Below are positions 36,339 to 47,924 of a DNA stretch of 64,000 nucleotides, in pieces. A model generated the notes under the pieces. It was given only the letters and a program-made list of their open reading frames with translations. It was not told the origin of the DNA and did not search any database. A program made the translations under genes and the position numbers. This DNA is from Lacticaseibacillus nasuensis JCM 17158 (GTDB lineage: Bacteria > Bacillota > Bacilli > Lactobacillales > Lactobacillaceae). The first letter of the stretch is position 1; each line of letters starts with the position of its first letter. The stretch is from positions 62,001 to 126,000 of the forward strand of contig NZ_AZDJ01000022.1 in NCBI RefSeq assembly GCF_001434705.1. The letters run 5' to 3'.

Positions 36339-36590
36339 ATGAGTGAAACAGAATTTCGCACCACCATCGACGCCCAACTGTTGGCCCAAGGCGACCGCAT
36401 TTTGGCTCAGCGCGGGATGACCCGCGCGCAGTTATTGACCAAAGTCTACAAGCAACTCGCCGTCGACGACACCGCGCAGGCGTTAGACGCCGTGGTGACC
36501 GCCGCCGTGCAGGAGCTCACCACCCACCCGGCGCCGCCAATCACCGACGCGGATTGGTGGGCGCACCTCGACCCGGAAGCCGAAGACTAA
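36339..36590 (+). CDS. Small RHH/RelB-DinJ-like protein, no toxin partner
   Basis: 83 residues from ATG 36339 (GGAGG upstream). The start FRTTIDAQLLAQGDRILAQRGMTRAQLLTKVYKQL has the beta strand-helix-helix spacing of ribbon-helix-helix antitoxins of the RelB/DinJ type. The C-terminal half is acidic (PITDADWWAHLDPEAED). Neither neighbour resembles a RelE/YafQ toxin. Its stop overlaps the stop of the convergent ClC gene. It may be a solitary regulator; the family call is inference. Confidence 0.6.
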   Translation: MSETEFRTTIDAQLLAQGDRILAQRGMTRAQLLTKVYKQLAVDDTAQALDAVVTAAVQELTTHPAPPITDADWWAHLDPEAED

Positions 36591-38122
36591 CTGGCTGTGC
36601 CGGCGGCCGCGGCGCGCACCTGGCTGCGCACCGCCGCGCGCTTGGCGGCAGACACTAACAAGACCAAGGTGTCCCCGGCGCGAATCACCGTGTCGCCGTG
36701 AGGAATGACGCTTTGGTCCCCGCGGCGAATCTCAATGAGTAGCGACGCCTCCGGCCAGGCAAATTGCCGCACCTGGGTATCCTCGAGGCTGCTGCCGGCA
36801 AACACCGGCACCTCGAGGCGATCCATGCCGCGCATGGCCGCGACTTGTTGGGGCAAGTTAAGCCGCGCCAGCAAGTCGGCGTATATTGGCGCGCCACCGA
36901 GCAAGTCGACGACCACATACGCCGTCAGCGCCAGCACCGCCATCGGCATCAGGTGCGTCAGGTTCCCGACCATTTCCGTGATCAGCAAGATGGCGGTGAA
37001 CGGCGCCTTGCCGATGCCCGCGAAATAGCCGGCCATCGCGAAGATGATCAGGTTCATTTGGTACACCGCCGGCAACCACCCCAGCTTGACCATGATGGCA
37101 GCATACACCGCGCCAATCACGGCGCCAAGCGTGAGAATCGGCAGAAAAATGCCGCCGGGCAACCCCGACCCGTAGGAAATCATCGAAAACACAAAGCGCA
37201 CAATCAACAGCACCACCAGCGTCGACAGCGCCGGGATGGTGTGGCCGAAGCCGAGGATCAACCCGTTACCGCCGCCGAGCCAGCTCGGCATCCACACGCC
37301 TAACGGAATCACCAGCAACAGCGGCACGATGCCTTGAAACGCGCGGGGAATGTGCGTGGCGGCGTACCATTTTGGCATCGCCAGCAACACGCGCTGGTAC
37401 AAAAAGCCTAACAGGCCCAGCACCACACCCAGCGCCAACAAGTGCCAATACAACGTGACCGGCATGCTGCGGGCATAGCTCAGATGCAACACCGGCACCT
37501 CACCGAAGACGTTCAGCGAGATGAAGTCCGCCCCGATGGCACTGGCCAGGCTGGTGAGCCACACCAGCGGCGAGAAGTTGTGGTAGACCTCTTCGAGCAC
37601 AAACAAGGTCCCGGCAATCGGCGCGTTAAAGGCGGCGGATAAGCCGGCGGCCGCACCGGAAGCAATCATAATGCGCCGGTCGCTGCCGGTGCGGTGCATG
37701 CCTGCGGCCACGCCTTGGCCAACGGCGGCGCCGAGTTGAATCGACGGGCCTTCTCGCCCGAGGAACAGCCCTGGCCCGATGGCGAGCACCCCGGCGGTGA
37801 ATTTCTTCCATAGAATCCCCCACCAGGGAAACTCCATGGTGCCTTGCAGCTGGCCTTCCACCTGCGGAATCCCGGACCCCGAAATGTTAGGCTCGCTTTT
37901 TAGCAGCAGCCCGACGACGACGGCAATCACCACGCTCACGGCGACCAGCCCCGCCAGCTTGCCCACTGTGGGCTGCGCGTACAGGTGCTGCACAATCGTC
38001 AAGCCGTGGCTGATGGCCAGCCGAAACAGGCTCACCACCGCGCCGCTGGCGATGCCGACCACCAACCCTTCCGCGACAAAGCGCAGGCGGGTGGCATCGA
38101 TGATGTGGTTTGTGTTGGTCAC
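36587..38122 (-). CDS. ClC-family chloride/proton antiporter with TrkA-C domain
   Basis: 511 residues from GTG 38122, with GGAGGGG at ideal spacing. Upstream in-frame ATGs are rejected because one of them is formed by the -10 element itself. Filter motifs GSGIPQVEG, GREGPSIQLG (with the gating Glu) and GSGLPGGIFLP are present, so a Cl-/H+ exchanger is more likely than a channel. The last ~80 residues form a TrkA-C-like regulatory domain (TVIRAGDTLVLLVSA). Likely involved in acid or ion balance. Confidence 0.92.
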   Translation of the reverse strand: MTNTNHIIDATRLRFVAEGLVVGIASGAVVSLFRLAISHGLTIVQHLYAQPTVGKLAGLVAVSVVIAVVVGLLLKSEPNISGSGIPQVEGQLQGTMEFPWWGILWKKFTAGVLAIGPGLFLGREGPSIQLGAAVGQGVAAGMHRTGSDRRIMIASGAAAGLSAAFNAPIAGTLFVLEEVYHNFSPLVWLTSLASAIGADFISLNVFGEVPVLHLSYARSMPVTLYWHLLALGVVLGLLGFLYQRVLLAMPKWYAATHIPRAFQGIVPLLLVIPLGVWMPSWLGGGNGLILGFGHTIPALSTLVVLLIVRFVFSMISYGSGLPGGIFLPILTLGAVIGAVYAAIMVKLGWLPAVYQMNLIIFAMAGYFAGIGKAPFTAILLITEMVGNLTHLMPMAVLALTAYVVVDLLGGAPIYADLLARLNLPQQVAAMRGMDRLEVPVFAGSSLEDTQVRQFAWPEASLLIEIRRGDQSVIPHGDTVIRAGDTLVLLVSAAKRAAVRSQVRAAAAGTAS

Positions 38123-38150
38123 GTTCACCCCTCCAAATCCGAATAAGTCC

Positions 38151-38156
38151 ATTATA
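38151..38156 (-). promoter_or_regulatory. -10 element of the ClC gene
   Basis: A consensus TATAAT on the minus strand, about 30 bases before the GTG start. The -35 region is weak (no good TTGACA match at 17 bases). Confidence 0.55.
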
Positions 38157-38239
38157 CGCCAAGTGACAAAACCGTTAGCGCGAATCGCTGGCGAACCCAC
38201 CGCAGCCTCGGTACACTGGGAAGCATGAGGAGGTCGGAC

Positions 38240-38815
38240 ATGACACGACAACGACAACTGCAAACCGTGCAACTGGCAGCCTTGATTGCCATGGCGCTAC
38301 TTTGCCTGTACGGCGCGCACCTCGGGTGGCTGACCAGCACCGCCCGCATTCAAACTCTGGTGAATGAAGCCGGCTGGCTGGCGCCGGTGGCCTTCATTCT
38401 CCTGCAAATCATCCAGGTCGTCTTCCCGATTATTCCCGGCGGCCTCACCACCGTTGCCGGCGTCGCCATTTTCGGCCCGGCCTGGGGCTTTGTTTACAAC
38501 TACATCGGCATTGGCATCGGGTCGGTCGCCGCGTTCTGCCTGACGCGGCATTACGGCCGCGACTTTCTCGGCGCCTTGGTCCCCCAAAAGTTCATGACCA
38601 AGTATGGCCGCTGGCTCGCCGGCGGCAAATCCTTCGACCGCATGTTTACGATTGCAATTTTATTGCCGGTGGCGCCTGATGATTTTCTCTGCATGCTGGC
38701 GGGACTCACGCAGATGTCGCTGCGCCGCTTCGTCACCATCATCGTCCTCGCCAAGCCCTGGACCATTCTCGCCTACTCGCTCGGCCTCAGCGCGGTAATT
38801 CACGCGTTGGGCTAG
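38240..38815 (+). CDS. VTT/TVP38-TMEM64-family membrane protein
   Basis: 191 residues from ATG 38240 after AGGAGG. About five membrane helices; FPIIPGGLTTVAGVAIFGPAWG followed by YIGIGIGSVAAFCLTRHYGR is the SNARE-associated/VTT domain signature, and LPVAPDDFLCMLAGLTQMS the late conserved loop. Relatives of DedA and YtxB are linked to lipid scrambling and envelope homeostasis. Followed after 15 bases by an unknown gene. Confidence 0.88.
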   Translation: MTRQRQLQTVQLAALIAMALLCLYGAHLGWLTSTARIQTLVNEAGWLAPVAFILLQIIQVVFPIIPGGLTTVAGVAIFGPAWGFVYNYIGIGIGSVAAFCLTRHYGRDFLGALVPQKFMTKYGRWLAGGKSFDRMFTIAILLPVAPDDFLCMLAGLTQMSLRRFVTIIVLAKPWTILAYSLGLSAVIHALG

Positions 38816-38830
38816 CCAAAGGAGTCTGTC

Positions 38831-39268
38831 ATGTTGCTTAACGCCCGCATGCCGCAAGCCACGATTGAAGCCAAACTCCGCGGCCTAAACTTACCGGTCG
38901 CCGACAACTATCTTTTTCTCGAGCCCTGGGCGACACCTGCCGCTAATGCCAGCGACTTATTGCTGGGCCCGTGGTTTTGGGCAAGCAACACCAACTATCT
39001 GTTGCTGGTCACGCCCAGCGAGTTGCTGATTTGGTCGCTAGTCGCCCGCACGGTCACCGGCCAGCCTGCGCATTACGCCCGCGCACGGCTCCACAATGTG
39101 GCGCTGTTACCACCGGTGGCCGGCTGCAACGCGCACCGCTGGCACCTGCAATTCACCTACCTCGGCGCCGAGCAACACTATGGCATCCCGACCCGCTGGC
39201 ACGGCCGCTTCGCCTATTTGCAAACCAACTTTGACACCATCGCCGAGCTACTCGTCCCGTTCCACTAA
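38831..39268 (+). CDS. Uncharacterised 145-residue protein
   Basis: ATG 38831 after AAAGGAG. No signal peptide; mixed alpha/beta composition with many aromatic residues (LLLGPWFWASNTNYLLLVTPSELLIW, then YGIPTRWHGRFAYLQTNF). The strand-rich pattern might suit a PH-like bacterial domain, but I do not recognise it. It shares the transcript of the VTT gene and ends in a terminator. Confidence 0.65.
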   Translation: MLLNARMPQATIEAKLRGLNLPVADNYLFLEPWATPAANASDLLLGPWFWASNTNYLLLVTPSELLIWSLVARTVTGQPAHYARARLHNVALLPPVAGCNAHRWHLQFTYLGAEQHYGIPTRWHGRFAYLQTNFDTIAELLVPFH

Positions 39269-39303
39269 AAAAGCCTTTCTGCCGTAGCGGCAGAAAGGCT
39301 TTT
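39267..39303. terminator. Bidirectional Rho-independent terminator
   Basis: 15-bp stem, AAAAGCCTTTCTGCC with GGCAGAAAGGCTTTT, loop GTAGC, with A/T runs on both sides. It ends both the unknown gene and the glycolytic operon (eno). Confidence 0.93.
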
Positions 39304-39311
39304 CAGTTGGA

Positions 39312-40646
<1,335 letters not shown>

Positions 40647-40663
40647 TTATAAACAGTGTACAA

Positions 40664-42633
<1,970 letters not shown>

Positions 42634-42680
42634 GAATAAAACCCTCCTAAAAGGTATCAGTAAGTGGACCGCAGTCCTAG

Positions 42681-42713
42681 AAAAAAGGCGAAGGGAGTAC
42701 TCTCCCTCCGCCT
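42681..42713 (-). terminator. Intercistronic terminator or attenuator between gap and pgk
   Basis: On the minus strand AGGCGGAGGGAG pairs with CTCCCTTCGCCT around AGTA, followed by six T. It sits inside the glycolytic operon, so it must be leaky or a processing site; gap over-expression relative to pgk would result. Confidence 0.7.
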
Positions 42714-42774
42714 CGTTGCGAGTCAGTGTTCATTAACTATCACGACCCGCGTGTGTTCAGCTTAAATGGTGAAA

Positions 42775-43794
42775 TTAAGCTTCCAGCTTGGCGAAGGCAA
42801 GCAGGGTACGGATCATCTGGCAAGTAAAGCCATATTCGTTATCGTACCAAGCAACCGTCTTAACCAGTTGGTAGTCACCGGCAGTCGTTACTTCGGTCTG
42901 GGAAGGATCGAAGACGGAACCAGCAGTCGTGCCGATGATATCGGAAGAAACGACTTCGTCTTCAGTGTAGGCGAAGGATTCGTTTTCATGCTTCTTCATC
43001 GCGGCGTTAACTTGGTCAGCCGTAACCTTGGTCTTCAGGATGGAAACCAATTCAGTCAGGGAGCCGTCAACGACGGAGACACGCTGTGCGTGGCCCTGCA
43101 GCTTGCCGTTCAGTTCTGGGATAACGATACCGATCGCCTTAGCAGCACCAGTGCTGTGAGGAATCGTGTTAACCGCAGCGGAACGAGCAGCGCGCAGGTT
43201 GCCACCGCGAACTGGACCGTCAAGCAACATCTGAGTGGAAGTGTAAGCATGAACAGTCGTCATGGTACCAACTTCGATGCCGAATTCCTGGTTCAGGAAG
43301 TATGCCATTGGGGCCAAGCAGTTCGTCGTGCAGGAACCGGCGGAAACGATCTTGTCGTCCTTCGTCATGGTCTTGTCGTTAACGTTGTAAACGATCGTGC
43401 GGATCTTGCCGGCTGGTGCGGAGATCAGAACACGCTTTGCGCCAGCGTCCAAGTGAGCCTGGGACTTTTCAGCGGAAGTGTAGAAGCCCGTGCATTCGAG
43501 GACGTAATCAACGCCGTCGTTCTTAACCCATGGCAGGTTTTGGGCTTGTGGTTCAGCATAAACGTGGTATTCCTTGCCGTTAACCACGATGCCGTTGTCC
43601 GTTGCACTAACTTCAGCCTTCAAAGTGCCGTGAGTGGAATCGTACTTCAGCAGGTGAGCCAACATTGCTGGGCTGGTCAAGTCGTTGATGGCAACAACTT
43701 CGATATCGTTGCTCTTTTCGCCTAATTCAAGAATCCGACGGAAAGCCAAACGGCCGATACGACCAAAACCATTGATACCAATTTTAACAGTCAT
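42775..43794 (-). CDS. gap: Glyceraldehyde-3-phosphate dehydrogenase
   Basis: 339 residues. NAD-binding [14 protein letters not shown], catalytic [12 protein letters not shown], and SWYDNE-type [10 protein letters not shown] are standard. It oxidises glyceraldehyde 3-phosphate with NAD+. Upstream lies its regulator cggR, downstream the leaky terminator. Codon bias is extreme, consistent with very high expression. Confidence 0.98.
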   Translation of the reverse strand: MTVKIGINGFGRIGRLAFRRILELGEKSNDIEVVAINDLTSPAMLAHLLKYDSTHGTLKAEVSATDNGIVVNGKEYHVYAEPQAQNLPWVKNDGVDYVLECTGFYTSAEKSQAHLDAGAKRVLISAPAGKIRTIVYNVNDKTMTKDDKIVSAGSCTTNCLAPMAYFLNQEFGIEVGTMTTVHAYTSTQMLLDGPVRGGNLRAARSAAVNTIPHSTGAAKAIGIVIPELNGKLQGHAQRVSVVDGSLTELVSILKTKVTADQVNAAMKKHENESFAYTEDEVVSSDIIGTTAGSVFDPSQTEVTTAGDYQLVKTVAWYDNEYGFTCQMIRTLLAFAKLEA

Positions 43795-43831
43795 GCTAAA
43801 ATTTCCTCCTTTAGGAAATAAGAGTTTTATT

Positions 43832-44869
43832 CTAACGGGTTGCCCCAGTTAAAATCGAGTTTGCAGCGCCGGCATCGGTAATGAGCCAAGTGTGATGCGG
43901 CGCGTTGTGCATGTATGCCCGAATCGCGGCGGCCTTACTTTGACCGCCGGCGACAGCGAAGACATACGGGATATGATCAAGGTCCGGAATCTGTAAGCCG
44001 ATTCTTGGGATCTTGTAAATGACCTCACCGGCCTGGTTGAAAAACGTGCCAAAAGTTTCAGAAACTGCTTGGTGTTCAACCAGCTGATGAACGGTTGCGG
44101 GTGACATCGATCGGCGCTTGGCCATGACCAACGCATCACCTATACTATGAATCACGACTTGGGCATTGTCAATCATTTGCAGGACCTCTTGGACCGCGGG
44201 TTCCTTTAATAATGGTTGATAAGTTTGCGCGCTGACGTTTTCTGGAACATACAACACGCGATGTGCGCTATCCGTCGCTTCGGCCATCGCCGCGGCCACA
44301 GAATTGGCCTGAATCGCGATTCGTTCGCCGACCCCGCCTCGCGCTGGCACGAAGGTCAACTCTCGGCCGGAACTCAGCTTGTAACTCAACTGTGCGGCCA
44401 TGCGGGCCATCGTTGTGCCGCCCATCACCGCGATGGTGAGGCGGCCGGCCGGCAAGACGGCTTGCAGCGTCTGGTCCAAGACCTTGCCCATTTCGTCCAG
44501 TACCCGCGAACTTTGATCCGCGTCACCGTTGACAATCAGGCAATGATCGATGCCGAGTAACGCCGCTAGCCGCTTCTCGTCGTCCTTGAAGCCGAGCAGC
44601 TGATTCATCAGCGTATCGAGACCGTGGAACACGTCCAACCCCTTGCTGGTGAGCACCATGCCCGACTTGGAACTGCCGAGCAACCCCTGCTTGCGCAGAA
44701 AATCGGTTTCCGTACGCAACGCGCGCTCAGAAATCTTCATTTGGTCGGCCAAGGTGCGGCGGCCGACCGGGGCGAGCCAGTTGATAAATTGTAGCACTTG
44801 GTAGCGCCGGGTAATGACATCCACGACGTCTGGCGCAATGGCCTCGATCCAGGAAAAGTCAGATTGCAT
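43832..44869 (-). CDS. cggR: Central glycolytic genes regulator
   Basis: 345 residues. The N-terminal winged helix ([30 protein letters not shown]) is followed by a SorC-type sugar-phosphate-binding domain with [11 protein letters not shown] and [11 protein letters not shown]. In Bacillus, CggR binds below its promoter and blocks elongation until fructose 1,6-bisphosphate releases it. First gene of the gap operon; the upstream region shows a matching operator. Confidence 0.95.
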   Translation of the reverse strand: MQSDFSWIEAIAPDVVDVITRRYQVLQFINWLAPVGRRTLADQMKISERALRTETDFLRKQGLLGSSKSGMVLTSKGLDVFHGLDTLMNQLLGFKDDEKRLAALLGIDHCLIVNGDADQSSRVLDEMGKVLDQTLQAVLPAGRLTIAVMGGTTMARMAAQLSYKLSSGRELTFVPARGGVGERIAIQANSVAAAMAEATDSAHRVLYVPENVSAQTYQPLLKEPAVQEVLQMIDNAQVVIHSIGDALVMAKRRSMSPATVHQLVEHQAVSETFGTFFNQAGEVIYKIPRIGLQIPDLDHIPYVFAVAGGQSKAAAIRAYMHNAPHHTWLITDAGAANSILTGATR

Positions 44870-45022
44870 GGTCGCTATCCTTCGTGTGGGTCGTCTGGCG
44901 ACCTACTGTGTCGTTAAACGACCCATCGGTGCCAAAAAAATTAGGAATCCAGTTCAACGAGATGTCACCCTGTGCTCCTTACCAACAGTCCTTAGTTTAG
45001 CATTGGTCGGGTATTGGCGCAA
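44870..45022 (-). promoter_or_regulatory. cggR promoter and CggR operator region
   Basis: Minus-strand TTGCGC (45017-45022), a 17-base spacer and TAAACT (44994-44999) with an extended TGC element form a promoter about 125 bases before the ATG. Below it at 44888-44924 lie two palindromes, GTCGTTAAACGAC (44910-44922) and GGTCGTCTGGCGACC (44889-44903), nested in outer GGGTCGT/ACGACCC repeats. Position between promoter and gene fits the Bacillus CggR roadblock design. The remaining gene-free stretch up to tRNA-Ser (to 45216) holds only a terminator. Confidence 0.65.
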
Positions 45023-45181
45023 GAAAAACGAACTTTCCCCCGCCGGTTTTCGTCTAGTCACGCAAAGCTGGAACGTCTCGTCCGCGGCTTCGCAATTTAT
45101 TCGGAATGGCGCCGCTTACAGGTTTTGCAAGGCTTTTGGCAATTTGCCCAATGTTCGGGCAGGCTCTCACGATTTTCTCAC

Positions 45182-45211
45182 GAAAAAAGCCGCGGCAAGG
45201 ATTGCCACGGC
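45182..45211 (-). terminator. Rho-independent terminator after tRNA-Ser
   Basis: GCCGTGGCAA pairs with TTGCCGCGGC (one G-T), loop TCC, then six T on the minus strand, just past the tRNA 3' end. Confidence 0.9.
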
Positions 45212-45216
45212 CAGGC

Positions 45217-45303
45217 CGGAGAGTAAGGGATTCGAACCCTTGAGTGAGTTGCCCCACTGCCGGTTTTCAAGACCGGTGCATTCAGCCGCTCTGCCAACTC
45301 TCC
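45217..45303 (-). tRNA. tRNA-Ser (UGA anticodon)
   Basis: 87 bases, class II tRNA. The acceptor arms GGAGAGT and ACTCTCC pair fully; the anticodon TGA lies at 45267-45269 in the loop CTTGAAA, and a long variable arm (GTGGGGCAACTCAC) follows. The T-loop is TTCGAAT. The 3' CCA is not encoded. It reads UCN serine codons. Confidence 0.95.
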
Positions 45304-45360
45304 CTGCCTTGATTATACCAAAAACGGGCGCCGCTTTCGCGGTGCCCGTCAGCAGTCAGC

Positions 45361-45951
45361 TTACTTCTGGTCGGCCTTTTTTTCGAGAATATCATCGATC
45401 AAGCCGTAATCCTTGGCTTCTTGCGCAGTCAGGTAATGATCACGCTCAGTGTCCTTGAGAATCTGCTCCTCGGACTTACCGGTGTATTGCGCCAGCAACT
45501 TGGTGAGGAGTTGACGGGACTTCAGAATCTGTTCCGCGGCAATTTCGATTTCGGTTTGTTGCCCTTGGGCGCCGCCGAGTGGCTGGTGAATCAGCACTTC
45601 GGAGTGCGGCAACGCAAAGCGCTTGCCCTTGGCCCCACCGGCCAGCAAAACGGAGGCCATCGAGGCGGCCATGCCGATGGCGATGGTTTGGACGTCAGCC
45701 TTAATCAGGTTCATCGTGTCGAGAATCGCCATGCCGCTGGTGATCACACCACCGGGGCTGTTGATGTAGAGATAAATATCCTTCTCGGAGTCTTGCGCAT
45801 CCAAGAACAGGAGCTGCGCAATCAGGGAGTTGGCCACTTGGTCGTTGATTTCGCCGGACAACATGATAATCCGATCCTTCAGCAGCCGGGAGTAGATGTC
45901 GTAGGCACGCTCGCCACGGCTCGTTTGTTCAATAACTGTAGGGACTAACAT
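45361..45951 (-). CDS. clpP: ATP-dependent Clp protease proteolytic subunit
   Basis: 196 residues from ATG 45951 (AGGAGGG upstream). A longer open frame to 46191 runs through the promoter and regulatory repeats and is rejected. The catalytic Ser is in [11 protein letters not shown] and the His in [29 protein letters not shown] is conserved. With ClpX, ClpC or ClpE it degrades damaged or tagged proteins, including SsrA-tagged ones. Its control region carries both CtsR and HrcA sites. Confidence 0.97.
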   Translation of the reverse strand: MLVPTVIEQTSRGERAYDIYSRLLKDRIIMLSGEINDQVANSLIAQLLFLDAQDSEKDIYLYINSPGGVITSGMAILDTMNLIKADVQTIAIGMAASMASVLLAGGAKGKRFALPHSEVLIHQPLGGAQGQQTEIEIAAEQILKSRQLLTKLLAQYTGKSEEQILKDTERDHYLTAQEAKDYGLIDDILEKKADQK

Positions 45952-45980
45952 TTCAAACCCTCCTAAACATGATCTGTGCA

Positions 45981-46007
45981 TTAGCACTCTTAAAAGTACA
46001 GTGCTAA
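45981..46007. promoter_or_regulatory. CIRCE element (HrcA operator) upstream of clpP
   Basis: TTAGCACTC, nine bases, then CAGTGCTAA: 17 of the 18 arm positions match the CIRCE consensus TTAGCACTC-N9-GAGTGCTAA. It overlaps the last base of the -10 region and lies over the expected start site. Confidence 0.88.
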
Positions 46008-46036
46008 GATTACTCTTAAAGTCAGGAAAGGTCAAA
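46007..46036 (-). promoter_or_regulatory. clpP promoter with overlapping CtsR box
   Basis: Minus-strand TTGACC (46030-46035) and TAATCT (46007-46012) are spaced by 17 bases. On the plus strand AGTCAGG-AAA-GGTCAAA (46020-46036) is a CtsR-type heptad repeat, perfect in its second half and degenerate in the first, covering the -35 element. Confidence 0.75.
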
Positions 46037-46104
46037 CCTTTTCTCACTTGCGCCCTTAGCATAGCATAGCCACCGCGCTGGGACCATCCGTCGCGCCGAC
46101 CGGA

Positions 46105-46130
46105 CAAAAAAAGCGCCTCAGCTGAGGCGC
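46105..46130 (-). terminator. Rho-independent terminator after tRNA-Arg
   Basis: Self-complementary GCGCCTC-AGCT-GAGGCGC followed by seven T on the minus strand, 15 bases past the tRNA. Confidence 0.92.
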
Positions 46131-46144
46131 AAATCAAACTGTTC

Positions 46145-46216
46145 TGCGCAGCCCGGGAGTCGAACCCGGATTTCGAGAACCGGAATCTCACGTGCGATCC
46201 ATTACACTAACCGCGC
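46145..46216 (-). tRNA. tRNA-Arg (CCG anticodon)
   Basis: 72 bases. Acceptor GCGCGGT pairs with GCTGCGC; the anticodon loop TTCCGGT gives CCG; the T-arm is CCGGG-TTCGACT-CCCGG. The 3' CCA is not encoded. It reads the codon CGG. Confidence 0.93.
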
Positions 46217-46259
46217 AAGTACTCAATTATGATACGTGAATGTGCGGTTGAATGCAAGT

Positions 46260-46394
46260 CTATTTTCGCGGGTCACGCGGCGGCTTCGGTGGCGTAAACG
46301 CCTTGCCGCTTAACATGTTGATCAACCAATCCAACGTCTTGCTGCCGGAAGTGTCCATCCACTTCGGACGCGGCGGCTCGGGTTTTTCTGCCAT
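46260..46394 (-). CDS. 44-residue proline- and lysine-rich small protein
   Basis: From ATG 46394 the product reads MAEKPEPPRPKWMDTSGSKT, then a short hydrophobic patch DWLINMLSGKAF and TPPKPPRDPRK. It begins four bases after the MarR-type gene stops. The ribosome site is poor (AAGG only two bases before ATG), so it may rely on coupling. No family recognised. The composition looks protein-like rather than random. Confidence 0.5.
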   Translation of the reverse strand: MAEKPEPPRPKWMDTSGSKTLDWLINMLSGKAFTPPKPPRDPRK

Positions 46395-46398
46395 GGCC

Positions 46399-46845
46399 TT
46401 ATAGCTGGTCCGCCGGAATCGCGCGCAGCTGCTGGTCCACAAAGTCGACCTGCTTACGAATGGCGTCGTATTCCGATTGCGGAATGTCCATCAGGCGCGT
46501 GCACTCGCCGACGTGTTCAAAAATCGCGTCGCGAGAATCCACGGCTTTTTTGGTCAGGCTAATGTCCACGCGGCGCTCGTCTTCCGTCGAACGCGTCCGG
46601 GTAATCCAGCCTTCACGCTCCATGCGCTTCATCAACGGCGTCAACGTGCCGGAATCCAGGTCCAAGGTTTCCCCGACCTCCTTCACCGACATTGTGCCGT
46701 GTTCATACAAGGACAAAAGCGTGATGTACTGCGGGTAAGTCAACTTAAAATCGGCCAGCGCCTGCGCGTAAAAATGGTTGTACTGCTTCTGCGCCTTATA
46801 AATCGTGAAACAGAGCTGTTCATCTAAGCGAATCGCTTTTACCAT
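46399..46845 (-). CDS. MarR-family regulator, OhrR-like
   Basis: 148 residues. The start RLDEQLCFTIYKAQKQYNHFY contains the conserved reactive cysteine and following Tyr of OhrR. The winged helix (YPQYITLLSLYEHGTMSVKEVGETLDLDSGTLTPLMKRMEREGWI) and the wing RSTEDERRVDISLT follow. OhrR senses organic hydroperoxides. No ohr peroxidase gene is adjacent, so the target may be elsewhere. Confidence 0.88.
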   Translation of the reverse strand: MVKAIRLDEQLCFTIYKAQKQYNHFYAQALADFKLTYPQYITLLSLYEHGTMSVKEVGETLDLDSGTLTPLMKRMEREGWITRTRSTEDERRVDISLTKKAVDSRDAIFEHVGECTRLMDIPQSEYDAIRKQVDFVDQQLRAIPADQL

Positions 46846-46879
46846 GTCAATCTCCCCTTTACCGAATCAAGCTACTCAC

Positions 46880-46908
46880 ATTGTACACGATTTACTCGAG
46901 CGTGAAAA
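46880..46908 (-). promoter_or_regulatory. Promoter of the OhrR-like gene
   Basis: TTTTCA (46903-46908), 17 bases, TACAAT (46880-46885) on the minus strand, in an A/T-rich gap. The -10 is preceded by TG. Confidence 0.5.
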
Positions 46909-46960
46909 GCAAGCCGCACCGTTTTCCCGAAAAATTGTGACCGGTACCAATGCTGATGAT

Positions 46961-47920
46961 TTAGGCTTCCGCGCCGATGCCGGCCCCGGACTGCGCACCT
47001 TCTGCGATCTGGTTGATCTTGCGCAGGCGGTGGTTGATGCCGGACTTGGAAATCGCCCCGCTTGGCACCATGTCGCCCAGTTCCTTCAGTGACACGTCGG
47101 GATGCTCGAGGCGCAACTCCGCGACTTCGCGCAACTTGCTCGGCAAATTCTCAAAACCGATGTGGTCCTTGAGGTAATTAATGTTTTCGATTTGACGTTG
47201 GGCGGCGTCGACGGTTTTATTCATGTTGGCCGTTTCGCAGTTGACCAACCGGTTCACCGAGTTGCGCATGTCGCGCACGATGCGGACGTCTTCAAACTTC
47301 AACATCGCGTTGGTGGCGCCGACGACCTGCAGGAAGTCGGCGATTTTCTCGGCCTCCTTCAGGTAAACGATGTAGCCGCTACGGCGCTCGACGGTGCGAG
47401 CGTTCAGGTGAAAGGCGTTCATCATTTTCAACACGTCTTGGTTGTGGTCGCGGTACAGGGAATAAATCTCGAGGTGGTAGCGCGAGGTCTCCGGATTGTT
47501 CACCGACCCGCCAGCCAAAAATGCGCCGCGCAGGTACGAGCGCATCCGCTGCGGTTCGTGGCGAATACTGGCGCTGACGGCAGTCGTCAGCGTCATGTGC
47601 GTCTCGTCGAGAATATCGAGGTCGACCAACACGCGGTTGACGTCGTGGTTCAACCGCACGACATATTGATTGTTCTTCTTCAGCTTCATCTTGCGCCGCA
47701 CGATCAAGGCGGCTTCCAAGCCGTACACCTGCTTAATCAGCGCGTAAATGCGTCGCGCGATCGCCGGATTTTCCGTGGTGACGTTGAGGATAAACTGGTG
47801 ATTTTGAATGGACAGGCTCCCGTTCATGCGAATCAGCGCCGACAACTCGGCCCGGGCATGTTCCGGGTGGACCTCAAGTTGGGTTAATTCCTTTTTGACT
47901 AAACTGGCAAAACTCGCCAT
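46961..47920 (-). CDS. whiA: DNA-binding protein WhiA
   Basis: 319 residues. The N-terminal LAGLIDADG-derived domain ([47 protein letters not shown]) precedes a C-terminal helix-turn-helix ([23 protein letters not shown]). In Bacillus it influences cell division and chromosome segregation. Third gene of rapZ-yvcK-whiA, four bases after yvcK. Confidence 0.96.
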   Translation of the reverse strand: MASFASLVKKELTQLEVHPEHARAELSALIRMNGSLSIQNHQFILNVTTENPAIARRIYALIKQVYGLEAALIVRRKMKLKKNNQYVVRLNHDVNRVLVDLDILDETHMTLTTAVSASIRHEPQRMRSYLRGAFLAGGSVNNPETSRYHLEIYSLYRDHNQDVLKMMNAFHLNARTVERRSGYIVYLKEAEKIADFLQVVGATNAMLKFEDVRIVRDMRNSVNRLVNCETANMNKTVDAAQRQIENINYLKDHIGFENLPSKLREVAELRLEHPDVSLKELGDMVPSGAISKSGINHRLRKINQIAEGAQSGAGIGAEA

Positions 47921-47924
47921 TTGC

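Noticed and set aside
38123-38272. N-terminal extension of the ClC protein
   Set aside because: The in-frame ATG at 38152 is part of the TATAATGG -10 element, so it is not transcribed as a start; GTG 38122 has a good ribosome site.
44951-44975. Tiny leader frame (GTG plus three codons) after AAGGAG upstream of cggR
   Set aside because: Four codons are too few to judge, and there is no regulatory codon pattern.
45952-46191. N-terminal extension of ClpP
   Set aside because: It runs through the promoter, CIRCE and CtsR sites; ATG 45951 has AGGAGGG and gives the standard length.
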